A stretch of 64,000 bases of DNA from Dysidea avara (GCF_963678975.1 NC_089274.1:32793790-32857789); one strand, 5' to 3'. Positions 44,694 through 57,991 are shown, counted from the first letter of the stretch. Notes: generated from the sequence alone by a model not told the origin. A program made the numbers and translations.

Positions 44694-45438
44694 GTGGCCA
44701 GACCACTTTTTTTCCATGTATTGGGTAGGGAAAATAGGGTCTGGTGCAACTCCAATAGCTGTTTACTTCTGAGCCATCCCCAGACTCTGGGGATGTTAAT
44801 TGAATAAAATTAGCCACAAAGGAGGCGCCATGACATCAGTAAAAATATTCGTACACTCCTGCTCTGGTTGTGAGTCTTGTTAGGGGGCATCTCCAAACTG
44901 ATTTTGCATGGTACGCTTAACATCACAATGACGCTAACTTTAGACCCCCCCCCCCCTCCTTAGCGTCACACTATGAAAACAATGCATTGGCAATAGAAGC
45001 ACAAAACGTTACATTCTTTACCTGAAAACATAGTACAAACAGAATTGCTGCTTAATCACATCACTTTCTCTGTTCCTAGCTGTTTACACTATATAACTGC
45101 TTTAATAACAATGTATAACATCATGGGCTGAACACCCCTAACGTCATTATGACGTTATAAGTGTACCAAATCAGTTTGGAGATTCCCCCTTACACGAGGA
45201 TGAACTTTCAAGAGGCTATAAAAGAGACATCGGAGCAAATTAAGATTCGTTTAAAGGATAAACAGATAGAAGCCATCTCGAGTTAACTAACTGACGTCAT
45301 CGGCGCCTCCTTTGCGGCCAATGTTATTCAAATAGCGTCTGGCTCAGAAGTAAACAGCTATTCGTGTTTATTTATTTTCCAAGAAATGTGTTGCACCAGA
45401 CCCTTTTTTCCCCACTCCATACACGGCGGTCTGGCCAC
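44694..45438. mobile_element. Palindromic non-autonomous element, GTGGCCAGACC ends
   Basis: Outer inverted repeats GTGGCCAGACC/GGTCTGGCCAC continue inward for about 150 bp with shared blocks AGGGTCTGGTGCAAC, AGCTGTTTACTTCTGAGCCA and AAAGGAGGCGCC. The CAAACTGATTT / AAATCAGTTTG blocks are also inverted. No clear target duplication was seen. Confidence 0.75.
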
Positions 45439-48400
45439 GCGAGACTACCTCAATACTGAAGGCCAAGAAATCTTGGCGCGAAGCCTGGTACATTGAATCA
45501 ATATGTGCTGAGGGCCGTGTACCATATATGACACTTAGCTACAGATCACGCCGTGAATCACGCCGGCAATTATACTGATCACTCCCACATGTAGCTACAC
45601 TGAATTGTTTAAAACTTTGATCTCCGGGATATTACATAGCGGTTGGTCATCAAGCCGGCCTCGCATGACTGCCGAGCTGACCCGGCAGAGTCCGGACTGG
45701 AATTGAATAAGCTTAGACTACTTATAATTGAACAAATGAGTCACTAACTACTTGATATCTAAACAACTCACAGATAGACACACAGTACAGTCCGCCGGCG
45801 CTTTGGCAACGTATTCACTGTGACTGCCGGATACGAATTCCATCCACTAAATAATTTGAAATACGTACGCACACAACCTGGAAATCCGGCATACCATAGA
45901 AAGGTATTCTAGTATTCTAAAGAAAACAGTATTATAGCATTTTTTTTTAACAGTATAATCGAGCGCCGGATCGAATTACGTAACCGGCGCCATGGGCGTA
46001 CGCGTATTAATAGCTAAAAATAAATGATTACTGATGCCGAGTACTGAAAAGTATATTAACAAACTGATATATTCAGGGGGGGGGGGGGGGGAGTTTACAA
46101 ATCACAAAATAAATGTCTAATTATAATTTACCCAACAATAATTACTTGGTGTCATAATGTGATGTCATCATGGTGTCCTTGGACTCACGCGACCACATAA
46201 TTATGGCAAATGCCAAAAACGAGCATGGAAACTGAGGAGATTTCAAATTAATTGCTAGTCCAGTCCCTATATCCAAAAATACTCTTCTTTGACATTGAGA
46301 TTGCAGTCCCTACAGCTTCGTCAAGAAGCTTCCTAACTACTGTAGTGACACTTTGAGATTAACAATCAAAGAAATTCATGGTGATATCATACAGTGGTGT
46401 TAATGATGATGGTAAATAGTGGCCCAGAACATGGCTAAGTTCAATGGTGTCAAAACATGATGTGATGAGATGCCTAAGCGATCTAATTCTGACAAGATTT
46501 GGAGATATTCTGCCTTATAGATTGTTTGCCAGTCTTCAAGATGATGAAAGGTGTCCAGTGGACAAATTATAAACAAGTACTCCTTCAGTAATATCGTAAT
46601 CAAAATCATGGAACTCTTTGTCACACCACCCAGCTATGCCACATTGTCAAATGCACCACAGCAGAATCTTTCAAATTATCACTGAAACTATTACTATGCA
46701 TGGACTTCACATTTTTAAAGTTTTCACAGTATTGATAAATAATAATAATAATGCCACTGAATTACATGTTTTATTGTAGATACGATGCAGACCTTCAGTG
46801 CCGGTCACTGTAAAGTGTTAACAACAATAATAATAATAATACCGATGTCAGGGCGGTAAGGAGAATGATTGATTGATTGATTGATTTATTGATCATTCAC
46901 AGTACTTGACAAAGTTCTGGAGTACAAAACACATATATACATAGCAACACCATATATACAAAACTACACACAGCACACATATACTAAAAACTATATTATC
47001 AGGACAAATAATTAAGGTGCTGGAGCAGACCATCACAAAAATTACTTAAATTATCAAATAAACTAGATGGCAAAGAGTTCCACCACATTGTAGCTTGGTA
47101 TCAAAATTAGCGCTGGAGAAATTATTAAAGATGGTGGAATATTACCCAGTGGAAACTCACTAGTTCACATCCCTGGTAAATCTGCATAAATACAGATGGC
47201 ACTTTGGCTGTGCTAAAATAAAAACTCAGAAATTCCTGAAGCCAGACAATGTAAAACTTGGATCGTGTCAATATGTGAGGCATTCTTGGGACAAGGAAAC
47301 AGGGCAGCCACTCAAGATATGAGCTGTATAGTAGGACATACTCAGGCCTCCATGTCCCCCCGGCCACTTATACTTATAGTCTCGTGTGACTATGCAGACC
47401 ACTCAAAAAAAAAACAGTCTGGCAGTAATAGTTTAGTATGTTTTAGTAGTGACCTTCAATGCTTTTATTGTGTTTACCAGACTAGGATATTAAACAGAGG
47501 GGGTTTCTGTGAGGTTTACAGAATCATATAATTTTAGCTATGTAGCTAGGCCTAGGTTGCATCACAAAAAGTCCAGATTGGAAACCAGCTATTAAATTTC
47601 TTGGAGCCATTCATGTTATTGAAGTACGTTACTGCATGATTCTAACATAGTAAACAAAACTGGTAGTTGACTTGTTTCTCCTAGCAACATAATAATGCTA
47701 TAGCTAGCCATCTGGCTACTGAGCTACCTAGAGAAATTAATCAACTAAGCACTTGCCAACTCATATCCTGACTCATAAACAATATTCTTGCTTCCTAATT
47801 ATGGGTCACTGTGACATGTGCATATAACTTGCAAAATTAATTATATATGTATACATGACATAAGCGCATGATCACTTACATGTATATGTAATACACTTAT
47901 TTATACTCAATATTTGTAGTTGATATCAATATAACCATGCATGCATGGGTGCATGTGTGTTTGCAAAAGAACTTTACCATTTTCCTATTACAAATGGCTA
48001 GTTGAGACTTTGGACTAGAGATTAAGCCATCATTAATATACAAATTAAGTAGCTAACAACAAAATTATAAGCATACACATGAGTCCTCAAACAACAAGCA
48101 ATTGCAAAAAAATTACTAAATAAACTTATGAGCTGCAATATTAAGTGCACTATTTACTGAATTTGGTGGTCCACTCACTATAGTCTTGTCAGAAATATTC
48201 ACAGAAATACTAGCAGGGGCAGCATCATACAAACATTCTTGACAAAAGACTTTCTTCAATATACTCAATTCACAGAGAACAAATTTAATAAATTTAGCAG
48301 ATTCTTAACAGTAGTTACTCAGTAGTGGCCTTCCCAGCTTGTGTTACAGAAGCTAGCCAGCTGTGTAAAAAAGGTTGAGAAGCAAGTTAGTATATCTCAT

Positions 48401-48673
48401 TCAATAGTTTGCTCTTATTAAATGTAAATAGAGTTAAATGTGATGCATGTGTCTGTATACAGATCTTCACTTCCAGCTTGACACCATCATGGTTATATAC
48501 CTAACAATCATATAGATTGTAGAGGCCATATATTGTTCAAACCCACTATAGCTTTAGTCTATGAGCAAATGCACTCCGATATCCATGAGGTCATGTACCT
48601 GACTTGTGGCAGGATAAAAGTTACACAAGAAACAACTAGAAAATGTTGAACATAAGGACCAGCAAACCACACA

Positions 48674-48766
<93 letters not shown>

Positions 48767-50475
48767 TCATGGCATTCCAAACTACACAGCATTTCTATAG
48801 ATGACAGAAAGCTTATCTATGCATGGAATTCAGGGGGGGGATTTATAAGATTCACAATATCTGCATGTTGTTTATGCAGTAGACATCAATTGTCTGACTG
48901 TTGTGCATGAATTATTTATTTCTTAATTGCCAGGGTTCCAGTTGTCTAGCATCTGCATAACCCCTAAGTACAGACCCGATCATCACATTTCTTCAAAATT
49001 TGGCTTTTCAAGGTTCTGCCTTAAATTAATATAAAGATCCTTTTATGTTTAAAAGAGTTACATCTTGTATGGTGTTTCACTGATCGTACATTTTAAAGAG
49101 GCTTGCATGGACGGGTGTTACTGAAATGCAGTGTCAAGGACATGAGACTATCCAAGTTTACAACTAAGATTTGTTATATCACATAAATTATACATGTACG
49201 GCTTCTCTGGGTTGCACCCACATGTTCAACTGCTGTTTTACTTCATGCTTCAAGTTATATGCTACATGTACTTTCCCTGTCATGCTTTATATTTGCAATT
49301 TTATATCTTCTCTCATCTAATCAATTACAGTATGTTTTTATATGACGTTCACCCTCTACATAGGGAAACTGAGAAGTTGGAAATCAGTTACCAAAATTTC
49401 TTGAGCCATCTACTGTGTATGGAACTATGGGTTTAATTTCTTAGCCCCTCCCTGTGAGACTTGGACAGCATTCCTGCGGGATACTAACATCATGTAATGC
49501 CAGTAATAATATTTATGATTATAGAGGCTTGCAGTTGACTTAAATTTAACTTTTCTCACTTTACAGGGGCCTCAGTGCATGTTCTCCCAATGACTATATA
49601 TAGATGCACACGAAGGTATAAGTTAAAATCAATATCTACCGAACAAGCTGTATCCTACTGTTTGTAGTCAAACCCCAAGAGAATTTGTCTGCACAGAGAC
49701 TTTAGTGCCTGAGTTGTAACCCAGTGCTGGCTTGTTGGGTGGCAATAGCTGCGTGTATTCCACACAGCTGTGAAATGCTTTGCTTGCTTTGTGTATGTGT
49801 GTGTGTTTGTGTATGTGTGTGTGCTGGTGAGAGATGGGAGATTATTGCTCTGAAAAAGTTTGCTGTGTAAAAATGGAGCCATTTTCCAATGTAGCAGCAT
49901 AGATAATATAATAATCTTAGTTGTATTCTAAGGACAAATGGGCAAATACATTATTTAACAGGATAAATATCGTGGACCTACGTGAATTCAATCATGTAGC
50001 ATCTGAATATATATAATACAGTATTTGGCCTAAGAAGACAAAAAGGAAATTGAAACTAGCTAGATCATCAAATGCTTCAAGACTAAATCTAGGATGCAAG
50101 CATGCATATGTATAGATACCCAATAGAAGTATTGTCTCCAATTTGCAAGTATCTAACAGCAACAATAAAGTAGTACATACGTACAAATACCCAAGAGAAT
50201 ACAGACAATAATGCGTTACAACTTGCAAAGCAATTATGATTGCAAAAAAGACAAAAATACCCTACACGTGTAATCACAAATAAATTAGTTTAGTCATTTA
50301 ACTATACAAAATAATAGTGATTTCTGGGTATGCTATTGCTTGTTATAATGTATACAGATACTCTGGTAAATGTGCTTATAGATATGGGGCTTTCAAAGTC
50401 ATCACCAATGCAGGATTATTTATCTATTCTATCAAAAACATAAAGGCAAACAACATAATTTAGTACAAAACTATA
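45439..50475. other. Intergenic, no gene recognised
   Basis: A CpG-containing, GC-richer stretch spans 45440-46000. A guanine homopolymer lies near 46076-46091; (AAT)n runs at about 46738-46752 and 46824-46842 and a (GATT)n run at 46863-46890 may be transposon tails. Short ORFs at 46400-46624 and 47125-47367 have no recognised domain. Confidence 0.55.
48669..48765. repeat. (ACGC)n and (CA)n microsatellite
   Basis: About 60 bp of perfect ACGC units followed by about 34 bp of CA. Alternating purine-pyrimidine throughout, so prone to left-handed helix and length change. Confidence 0.97.
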
Positions 50476-52706
50476 CTAACAATCAATATCCAGGTTTGTT
50501 TGACATCCTCTACTTTCCCTGTTTTTAATAATTTCTTCTTGCATATACTTAATTCTTTTCTTAATATCTTCAGGGTAACGGGGTAACCATAACTTTTCCA
50601 ATGTGTTATTAAAATGGAGTGCTTGAACAAGACTTATTGCAGCTTCTGCACTGATCTTGTTATCAAACAGCCACAGCCAAGCTAGTGAAGTATTCTCCTT
50701 TAATGTGTTCACAATAGCCTCACAAGCATCATCAGTAATTTCATTGTGTCTAATCCAAAGCTGTTGCAGTTTGCTCCCTTTTACTATTGCAGTAAACAGG
50801 TAAAATGCTGCACTTGATGATAAGCCAGTACTCTCCATGTATAGTCCAACAAGTCTAGAGGAGGAACTGGATAATACATTGTAAAGTATGTGGCCCTCTC
50901 CAATAGTGTGATTACGACCAATCCATAGTTCTTCTACTCTGCAGTGTAAGGCAAGGTCACAGATAGCTGCAGATGATAAATGGGTGAGACCATTGCAAAT
51001 TAAAAGCATTGCTTTAATCGTGACATCACTGCTAATCAGTCCATGATGTAGCACACGAAGGCCATGATCTCGGATTTTGCAATCAAACAAATCAAGTTTC
51101 ACCCACTCATTATGTGGTGAAGAGGTTAGAAACAGTGCAAGGCATTCCACATCATAAGGTACTGACAGTCTAGTTCCAGTAAGATCAATTACTTTATCAG
51201 TAAAGATCTTAGCTTTTTGTATAGCCTTACACATAGCTTTGTCACCAGTCTCACTAAAAGCATGAAAGAGACGAAGACATGTCAATTTATCCTTTAGGAA
51301 AATTTCTGATATCATGATTGTGCTGTCTCCACATGAGAGAAATTGCTTTAAAGCAGAATTTTGCCCCCTAGTAAGCCAGGTATACATTACAAACACATTA
51401 GAATGCAGCTCAAGGTTGTTCCAGAATCTTGCTTTAAGCACTTGTAACTCTTCATGCTGTGGAAGTTGAGTTATACAGTAAGCTGCCAAGTATTCCTGAA
51501 TAGAAAAGTGGATAAAATTAAATGTTTTTGTTTGCCCAGTTAGACCAAAGTGCTGCACTGCATGAAGGAGACCAAAACCATTAATTGCTCCAGGTACACT
51601 ATCAATATTAGGACAAGCTCTTTTCACTTCCTCCCAAGTAAAGATTAACTTATTGCTTTTAAGTGCCTCCAGAGATAGCTTAGAAAGCTGCTTAACTATT
51701 GAGCTACAAGGTTCTGGTAGATCAGTAAGATTTATGATCGTATTGTCAAGAGAATGACCAGACTTTGCAAGATGTCGACAGATGTTAAAACAGATAAAGT
51801 GATTGTATAATTCCACAGAATTACTAGGAAGAGGAGTTCCCTGTTTGTGCAGATAAATCAAGACCACTAAATTGAAGGGAATAAAGCACAAACTGTCGAT
51901 ATTCTTATTACTTTCGAGGTATTTGGTGATAACACTGATGTCATGTGGATGCGCCTTTAGCAACTGTTCAATAAATAGCTTGCGTTCCTCTTGAGCAAAC
52001 CCCAAGATTTCAATTTTAACAGTAGCTTGCTCTCGAAATACCACTGAGACATGTGGACGAGATGACACTACTAAACCACAACAAGATAATATCTGTCGTT
52101 TTAGAATACTAGCAATTAAGCTGTCTTTCTGTAGATATTCTGGGAATTCATCAAGGCCATCAAACAAGAAAACAATATCTTTACCTTTGTTATTAAAGAA
52201 GTAGTCACTGCATGCGGTAGCAATTTCTGGGGCTTTTGCATCTCCTTTACAAACTAATTGGAAAAGATCAGTAATGTTTGAAATCTGCTGCACTGCAGGA
52301 TTACGTAGTTCCACAAGGACAACTGCTTTATATTTTTGTAACAGCTTTCCCGTTCCCCACTCATAAGCAATTTCTTGCAACAACAGAGATTTTCCAATAC
52401 CTGGCAACCCTTCTACTAAAATAAACTGTACAACATCACTGTCTTGTAATGGAGCTAAGACATCTACTAGTTGTTTAGTCATCTTACTGTTATCAGGCAA
52501 GTAGTACTTAAAATCAGTACCATCTGCTCTAGCAAATTGCAATGTGACTGCCTGTTTTAAAGAGTAGTGGCTTTGATGGTGTATGAAAAGAAGTGGTGTA
52601 TACTCCTTTGGCTTGACTGGTGGCCAAGAGTTTTCATCAATGGCAAAGCGTGTTGCTATGCATAGCTCGCATAGCCTTTTTGATAATACGTTAACTGCAC
52701 TAATAC
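50476..52706 (-). CDS. NLR exon 3: NACHT and LRR
   Basis: The acceptor AATATCTCTAG precedes 52706, and the phase-1 entry gives GISAVNVLSKRLCEL. The downstream ORF has no internal ATG near its start, confirming an upstream exon. Besides P-loop and Walker B it shows the sensor-like LVVSSRPH and FIHFSIQEYLAAY, a conserved hydrophobic motif of NACHT C-terminal regions. Repeats such as LQQLWIRHNEITDDACEAIV and LAWLWLFDNKISAEAAISLV have the 28-residue ribonuclease-inhibitor pattern. Confidence 0.92.
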
Positions 52707-55700
52707 CTAGAGATATTTAAAAACACATTACTAATGTTACACATATAAAACTGCTCATTTTCATGCATTCCTCAAATTCCATTTTATTGCTTCTCTAGTA
52801 ACTACAGTACAAAGAAGTGGACAGCCAAAGTTTTAGCTTTTTGTGATAAATAGTTTTGGAGTTACAGTACAGTCCATTTATAACTTCACACACGCGTGTC
52901 ATTTTTGGCTTGGCACCATGCAACTTTTCCTGTGGCAAAAGCAAAAGTTACGTGTGGGACTGGTCATTGCCACGCCGTGGCACAAGGCATTACCATGCAT
53001 GGAAAAAGAGATTGCCATGCCATGACATTGCAACGCATGGAGTCCTCTGATTGCCACATGTGGAACCATTGCCACGCATGGCTAATAATAGCCAATGCCC
53101 TTCTTAAGTTTTATCTTTCTAATACTATTTAGTTTGTAAGCATTTGGAAAATGAATAGCAGCAGTACTGAATGATGCAATCAATCGATTGCAAATGGATG
53201 TGTCCACTATACTGCAATCATGCATAGGCAAACATCAACTAATGACTAAAAGGATGTTTTTCATGGATTATCTATCACTTTATAAGGTATTCTAGGGCTA
53301 AAACTACAATAGCAAGCTAAACGTCGATGGTTCAGAAGTGAGTGTGGCACACAAAGATCGATCACGAAAAGATAAACTTTGATACTTTTATAATTCAAAG
53401 TATACTTAACCTCAAACCCACAAAACATTCAAAGCTTCGTTCCAGCTCTGTACAGCATTGTAAATGTAACTACTATAGAGTTTGTGGTTTACACATATGC
53501 GTGGTAGACAGTGAGGGCTACACGTGGTGTGGCATGTGCCACGCAGCAAACATGGCATGGGCCATGCAACAATGTTTCGTGGCAAGTGCCGTGGTGCTGC
53601 GCAGCGCCATGCCAAAAATGCCACGCGTGTGTGAAGTTACAAATGGACTGTACTGTATAACGCTAGACAGTTGGAACTTTGATTTGTACTGCAACAATAC
53701 GGCAAATATATTATATGTGCTAATTTAATCGATCATAACACAAACTACAAAGACAGGACTTGGCTCAGTCTGTTTCACCATCATGAACTGGCAAATCAAG
53801 GTATAGTGTTTTCCCTGTAAGGCTTCTTGTTGACAAAGAAGAAGGCCATTCCATCAAAGAAATGACAACAGTAAACTTTATTTCTACTACATCGTAAACA
53901 AGTGCCCATAACTCATGTGCCTTATGCTGTATGAACACAATTTCTTATATACCCTCCATAAACAGGTGAGTCCAATGGTGCATAGGTTTTATTGATTCAA
54001 GCTTTGTTTCAGTGCATACTGAAGTGTTTAAATTTGCATAAAATTTTTATGTAGCATACACATTTTTACCCAGTTTATGTCAGATCAATATGTCAATGTG
54101 TTTTTGAATTCTGCAAAAACGGCTGGCTTTTGCTCATCAGGTCACATATCTATGTGTATACTAACTGGGAAGCACATGTACATACATAATAGAGGATTTG
54201 CAGATGCTACTGCCATTTAGCTTGTCATTGATTCCTTGAAAAAAAAGCATTCAGGTTTAGCCTCACAGCGGCACCTAAGACTCTTGCTACATAGGGAGAG
54301 ACGTACAAGAAACACCAGTTGTATATGCATGCTTTAAGATAATTATAAGGCTAACTGTAATACGTATGTGACCCACTAAGGTGTTGTTTTTGAGATAAAT
54401 TTCATTGAAATACATTAGGTAAAATGTGCTACATAAATAACTTAATGTTCATTGTTTCACTTCTGTACCATGAGGTAAACACGAGTTACCTGATTATGTG
54501 CGTTTCTTTACATTGCATTAATGTCTGTCAGTACCCAAAGCTGCTTGTTGGAGGAAGGTCCCAGATTGCATGACATTATAATTCCCTTTTCAGTTGTACA
54601 TATCAGCAATTAGCACCTTAGTTAGCACTTACCAGACATTATACTTCACTACTATGTACAGATATCAAACACTTACTTCTGTACCATCATGTCTGGGGGT
54701 AAACAGGAGACCCTCAGGGGGCTCCCTGACCCGGGACCTTGTCACGTCTAGAGCTACTTTCCTAGACAGAATTCATCATGGAATGGGTGGGTGGACACAC
54801 GCTTGGCTGGTGAGAAGGTAAGATTGGCCTGTGCATGTGCTGGATATTCTAATATAAGCACACCATATATTATCCGTGACCTTCCTCCATTAACTCCGGT
54901 TAATTACATTAACCTTCATTATATTGTCGCCGTTTCTATAAGCTTGAACATCCAGCCTTCTTGTTTGGTAGTATTTAAGCCATAAACTATACGTTGATGA
55001 ATGCCCCAGTTCACGGTATACAGAATTACACAAGTCCCAACTCCATAGTCCATTCCACTCGAGACTTATGATTGAATTAAACAAGTGCCTGTAATTTTTT
55101 TCTGTATAGGTACTGTACTAATCAACTGTTTTGCTCCTATTGTTGTCTATCACTATAACTCTGAAAGCTCTTACCAAGTAAGGCTGAAACTTTAACAGCT
55201 CATTGGTATTTCCCTCTAGACAACAAAAAAAAGTCATAAATGAAATTCAAATACACTAAGATCCGAGGGCGTGGTCTCTGACCGATTTAGAAAATGTGTG
55301 CATTATATATGGGCATATATATGAGTTATTGTGGGATTGCATTATATGTCGTATTGAAATTGTCGCGCAATGTTAAAATAATCATGTGAACGTGCTTTTG
55401 TTGAAGTGTTGAAAAAATCGAAGCTTGCACCACTTCCCTTTGCAATTGGATATGGCACAGCTGGGAAATGGCAGTGATCGATAATGTTGAGCCAGGTTAG
55501 CGGTAGCCAGTGCCTATGGCATCACAGCAGTGTAAAGAGCACGTGTGTCGAAGAAGCAGCTTGTGTGGATTTATACAATGGAAACGAATTGTAACAAGTT
55601 GTGCTTTCAGTGGCACCACAGTAGCATGAAGAACAGGCATGGTTTCTAGTATGAACCACACCCACATTACACGTAGCAAAAAATAACGTTCTACAAGGAA

Positions 55701-57105
55701 GCTTACCCAGTTAGGTCTTGGTAAAGTCCATCCATAGTTTAATAGAAGACAAAAACAGCCATAAAACAGTCTAGAAAACAGATGGACGTTAAACAGAATT
55801 TTCCGTGATATTTTTGGACTTCTCCGTTCATCGTAACAAACGTACGTACAACATTAGATTGTACCTCCCATAATCAAATTCTTTTAGGTATGCCTATAAA
55901 ATGAATAGAGTGGTTAACCACATGTTGGCCTGGGTGGCTGGTCACCCACTACAGGCTATCAGCCTGATTATGCTTGGAGAGAGCATTACAAATCAATAAT
56001 AAAAAGGGAATTTTGTGATGCTTGAGGTCTTTTCTGATAGCAGGTTTCTAACCATTAAAAAAAACCTGCTAGCAGGTCTCCTAGTGGATTTTAAAGACCT
56101 CATCATCCTCCAAAGATTGCATATTAAGTCAGGTTTTTGCTCAGTGGATCATATATTTTACTTTTTATTGAATTTCTAACCAACTGATTCCAATCTACAT
56201 TTGAAATCTGCAGGAGTAGCAGCCTAATAAAGCTTATAGACAAGTTTAACAAGAAGGCGTGGCACTATATTACATCATTTTTACATGACACAATTCACGT
56301 TTGTGTAGAGCAAAATGATTGGTAAAATCAATGCAGGAAAACACTTTTTGAAGTTTTTCTACTTACCATATTACTGCACCAATTAATCACTACCCAAAAT
56401 AGAAACCTTAAGCTTGTTGTTGTACTTTATCAATACTCGGGCTTTGCAGAGAAAGAATAATGGGATGACTTTTCTGTAGTGGTGTTTTATGAATGCAAAG
56501 TTTATAATCACCTCTCAAACTTACTTTTATCGTCTGAAAAGTAGCTGATTATTCTATGCCCAAGCTTAATAAGGGTTTCATATACCTACTTTTATCGTTG
56601 TTTAATAGGTTATAGTTGACATTAGCTTTTTTGCCCTACAAAAATGGCTGGTAATTTGCACATGTGGCCGGCACATTTTTATGACCACACCTCTTCAATA
56701 AACATGTCTATGATCCTCAGTTGTTTTACATTAAGCTGTGTACATACCTAATTTGTTATTAAGGACTTGATCACTGACCACTGCACTTGACTCAATCACT
56801 GTAATCAACTTCTCCCAACTTGCAGAAGGGTCTACTTCAAGCCACTTCTTCAACATGGCATTGCAGCAGAGAGAAGCTTCATCCCGGTTGTCATATTTGA
56901 TTATGTCAAGTCTTCCACTGGGTAGGTCCAACTGTGTTCCTATTTCTCTCCAACGAGCAGCGTAATGCGGGGTGATGTGATTTACGAGATCTTTCATGAG
57001 AGGAACACTGGTCACTGTGTAACCAACATCGTAACTGTATTTGACAGAAGTTCAACGCTTACCCATTCCAGGTTGTCTAAAATCCTTTAATAATTCTTTA
57101 TCCAT
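50476..57105 (-). CDS. NLR-type receptor: Death + NACHT + LRR (whole gene)
   Basis: Three exons join in phase: 57105-57063, 57014-56748 and 52706-50476, with introns of 48 bp and 4,041 bp, giving 846 aa. NLRs are cytosolic sensors of microbial or danger signals that oligomerise through NACHT and signal through the N-terminal domain. Order here: a Death-type domain at about residues 20-95, a linker, NACHT with P-loop GLPGIGKS (about 203-210) and Walker B FLFDGLDE (about 283-290), a winged-helix-like middle, then ribonuclease-inhibitor-type leucine-rich repeats (about 690-830). Death- or CARD-plus-NACHT receptors are greatly expanded in the sponge Amphimedon, which fits. No frame lesion was seen. 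Confidence 0.88.
52770..54090 (+). repeat. Dispersed repeat, copy 2, split by a TA-flanked element
   Basis: Same family as 37590-38120. The copy is interrupted at a TA by the 791-bp element at 52865-53655. It lies in NLR intron 2. Confidence 0.8.
52865..53655. mobile_element. Tc1/mariner-like MITE (TA target duplication)
   Basis: Terminal inverted repeats begin CAGTACAGTCCATTT and CAGTACAGTCCATTTGTAAC and continue through CTTCACACACGCGTG. TA flanks both sides (52863-52864, 53656-53657), and the interrupted repeat has its uninterrupted counterpart near 37712. GC-richer interior with many TGCCACGC / GCGTGGCA words. No transposase; the ORFs inside (for example 53342-53728) are not coding. Confidence 0.85.
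55256..56115 (+). repeat. Dispersed non-autonomous repeat (pair with 8862-8965)
   Basis: Ends GAGGGCGTGGTCTCTGACC and TTTTAAAGACCT match those of the short copy at 8862. Interior without recognisable coding sequence. Within NLR intron 2. Confidence 0.45.
56748..57105 (-). CDS. NLR exons 1-2: Death-type domain
   Basis: Exon 1 encodes MDKELLKDFRQPGM and ends at GTAAGC. After a 48-bp intron exon 2 encodes a six-helix Death-like pattern (ARWREIGTQLDL ... ALLKKW-like MLKKWLEVDPSASWEKLITVIES), ending at GTATGT in phase 1. W in the ARWREIG helix and the W-x-K-L-I helix are the usual Death core positions. Confidence 0.85.
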
Positions 57106-57364
57106 ATTGAGCGGTGTGTTGACAGTTGACCTTCCCCCGGCTACTTAGTCTCGTGCTCTTTTCACTCGCCCACACAAAAAGTGTGCACGAGATTACAGAT
57201 TTTTTATTTATTTTTATTAATGCTTTAGAATAGATTAATTTAAACTTGCTATGCGAGGAGTGTCTTACCAGTACAATCAAGGTAACATCTCAGCTCAGCT
57301 CACATTCTCATACTTTGCTCCGTTACGAATTACATTAACTTACTGTGACTGGTGCGCCGGCGCG

Positions 57365-57495
57365 CTTTTCAGGGTCACTGGATCTTGCTGCTGCTAGCTG
57401 CTGCTGTTGCTAGCTGCTGCTGCTAGCTGCTGCTGTTGCTAGCTGCTGCTGCTAGTTGCTGTTGCTGCTAGCTGCTGCTGCTATAGCTGCTGCCA
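57365..57495. repeat. CTG-rich microsatellite
   Basis: Irregular array of CTGCTG, CTAGCTGCTG and TTGCTG words upstream of the NLR start. Triplet-type, so length is likely variable. Confidence 0.95.
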
Positions 57496-57655
57496 CAACA
57501 GTTTCATGATTTAATATTTCCTATCAAATCTTTGAACACTCCAACAGATAATTTTGACATCAAAAGTAGACTTTCTAAATTTTCTGTTGCATGCATGCAC
57601 ACTTAAATCTAGGAGGGTCTTGGGGCATGCTCCCCAGGAAATTTTTATGCTCAGG

Positions 57656-57991
57656 CAGGGCCGCCCAGAGAAATTAAGGGGCCCAGGGCAAAGAGTTAAA
57701 GTGGGGCCCTTGACCCAAGTTGTAAGGTGAAGACCAAAAAAGGTCACAACCTGCTGGCAATGACAATAACTACCCATCACCAACCATATCTCCTTATCTA
57801 TAAATAAGCTTGCTACACTGCTCCTCTGAAGAATACTGTGACTGCTCTATTAGAGTATTTAGATCTGACTGCTCTATTAGAGTATATCGATCTTTTAAAC
57901 AGGTATTCAGGGGGCCCGGCTTTCAGGCTGGGGCCCGGGGCAAAATGCCCCAGTTCCCCCCTCCCCCCCTCCCCCCCTGTGGGCGGCCCTG
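57656..57991. mobile_element. hAT-like MITE with CAGGGCCGCCCA ends
   Basis: 12-bp terminal inverted repeats CAGGGCCGCCCA, flanked by TGCTCAGG and AGCTCAGG (7 of 8 match), fit an aged hAT insertion. GGGGCCC blocks recur near both ends. A pair of CTATTAGAG boxes sits in its interior at 57838-57897. Confidence 0.75.
57838..57897 (+). repeat. CTATTAGAG box pair
   Basis: GACTGCTCTATTAGAGTATT (tail TAGATCT) then GACTGCTCTATTAGAGTATA (tail TCGATCTTTT), period 27 bp. This is the best-preserved pair in the window. Confidence 0.95.

Noticed and set aside
53342..53728. 128-aa plus-strand ORF
   Set aside because: It crosses the end of a non-coding TA-flanked MITE; composition reflects the TGCCACGC words of that element.
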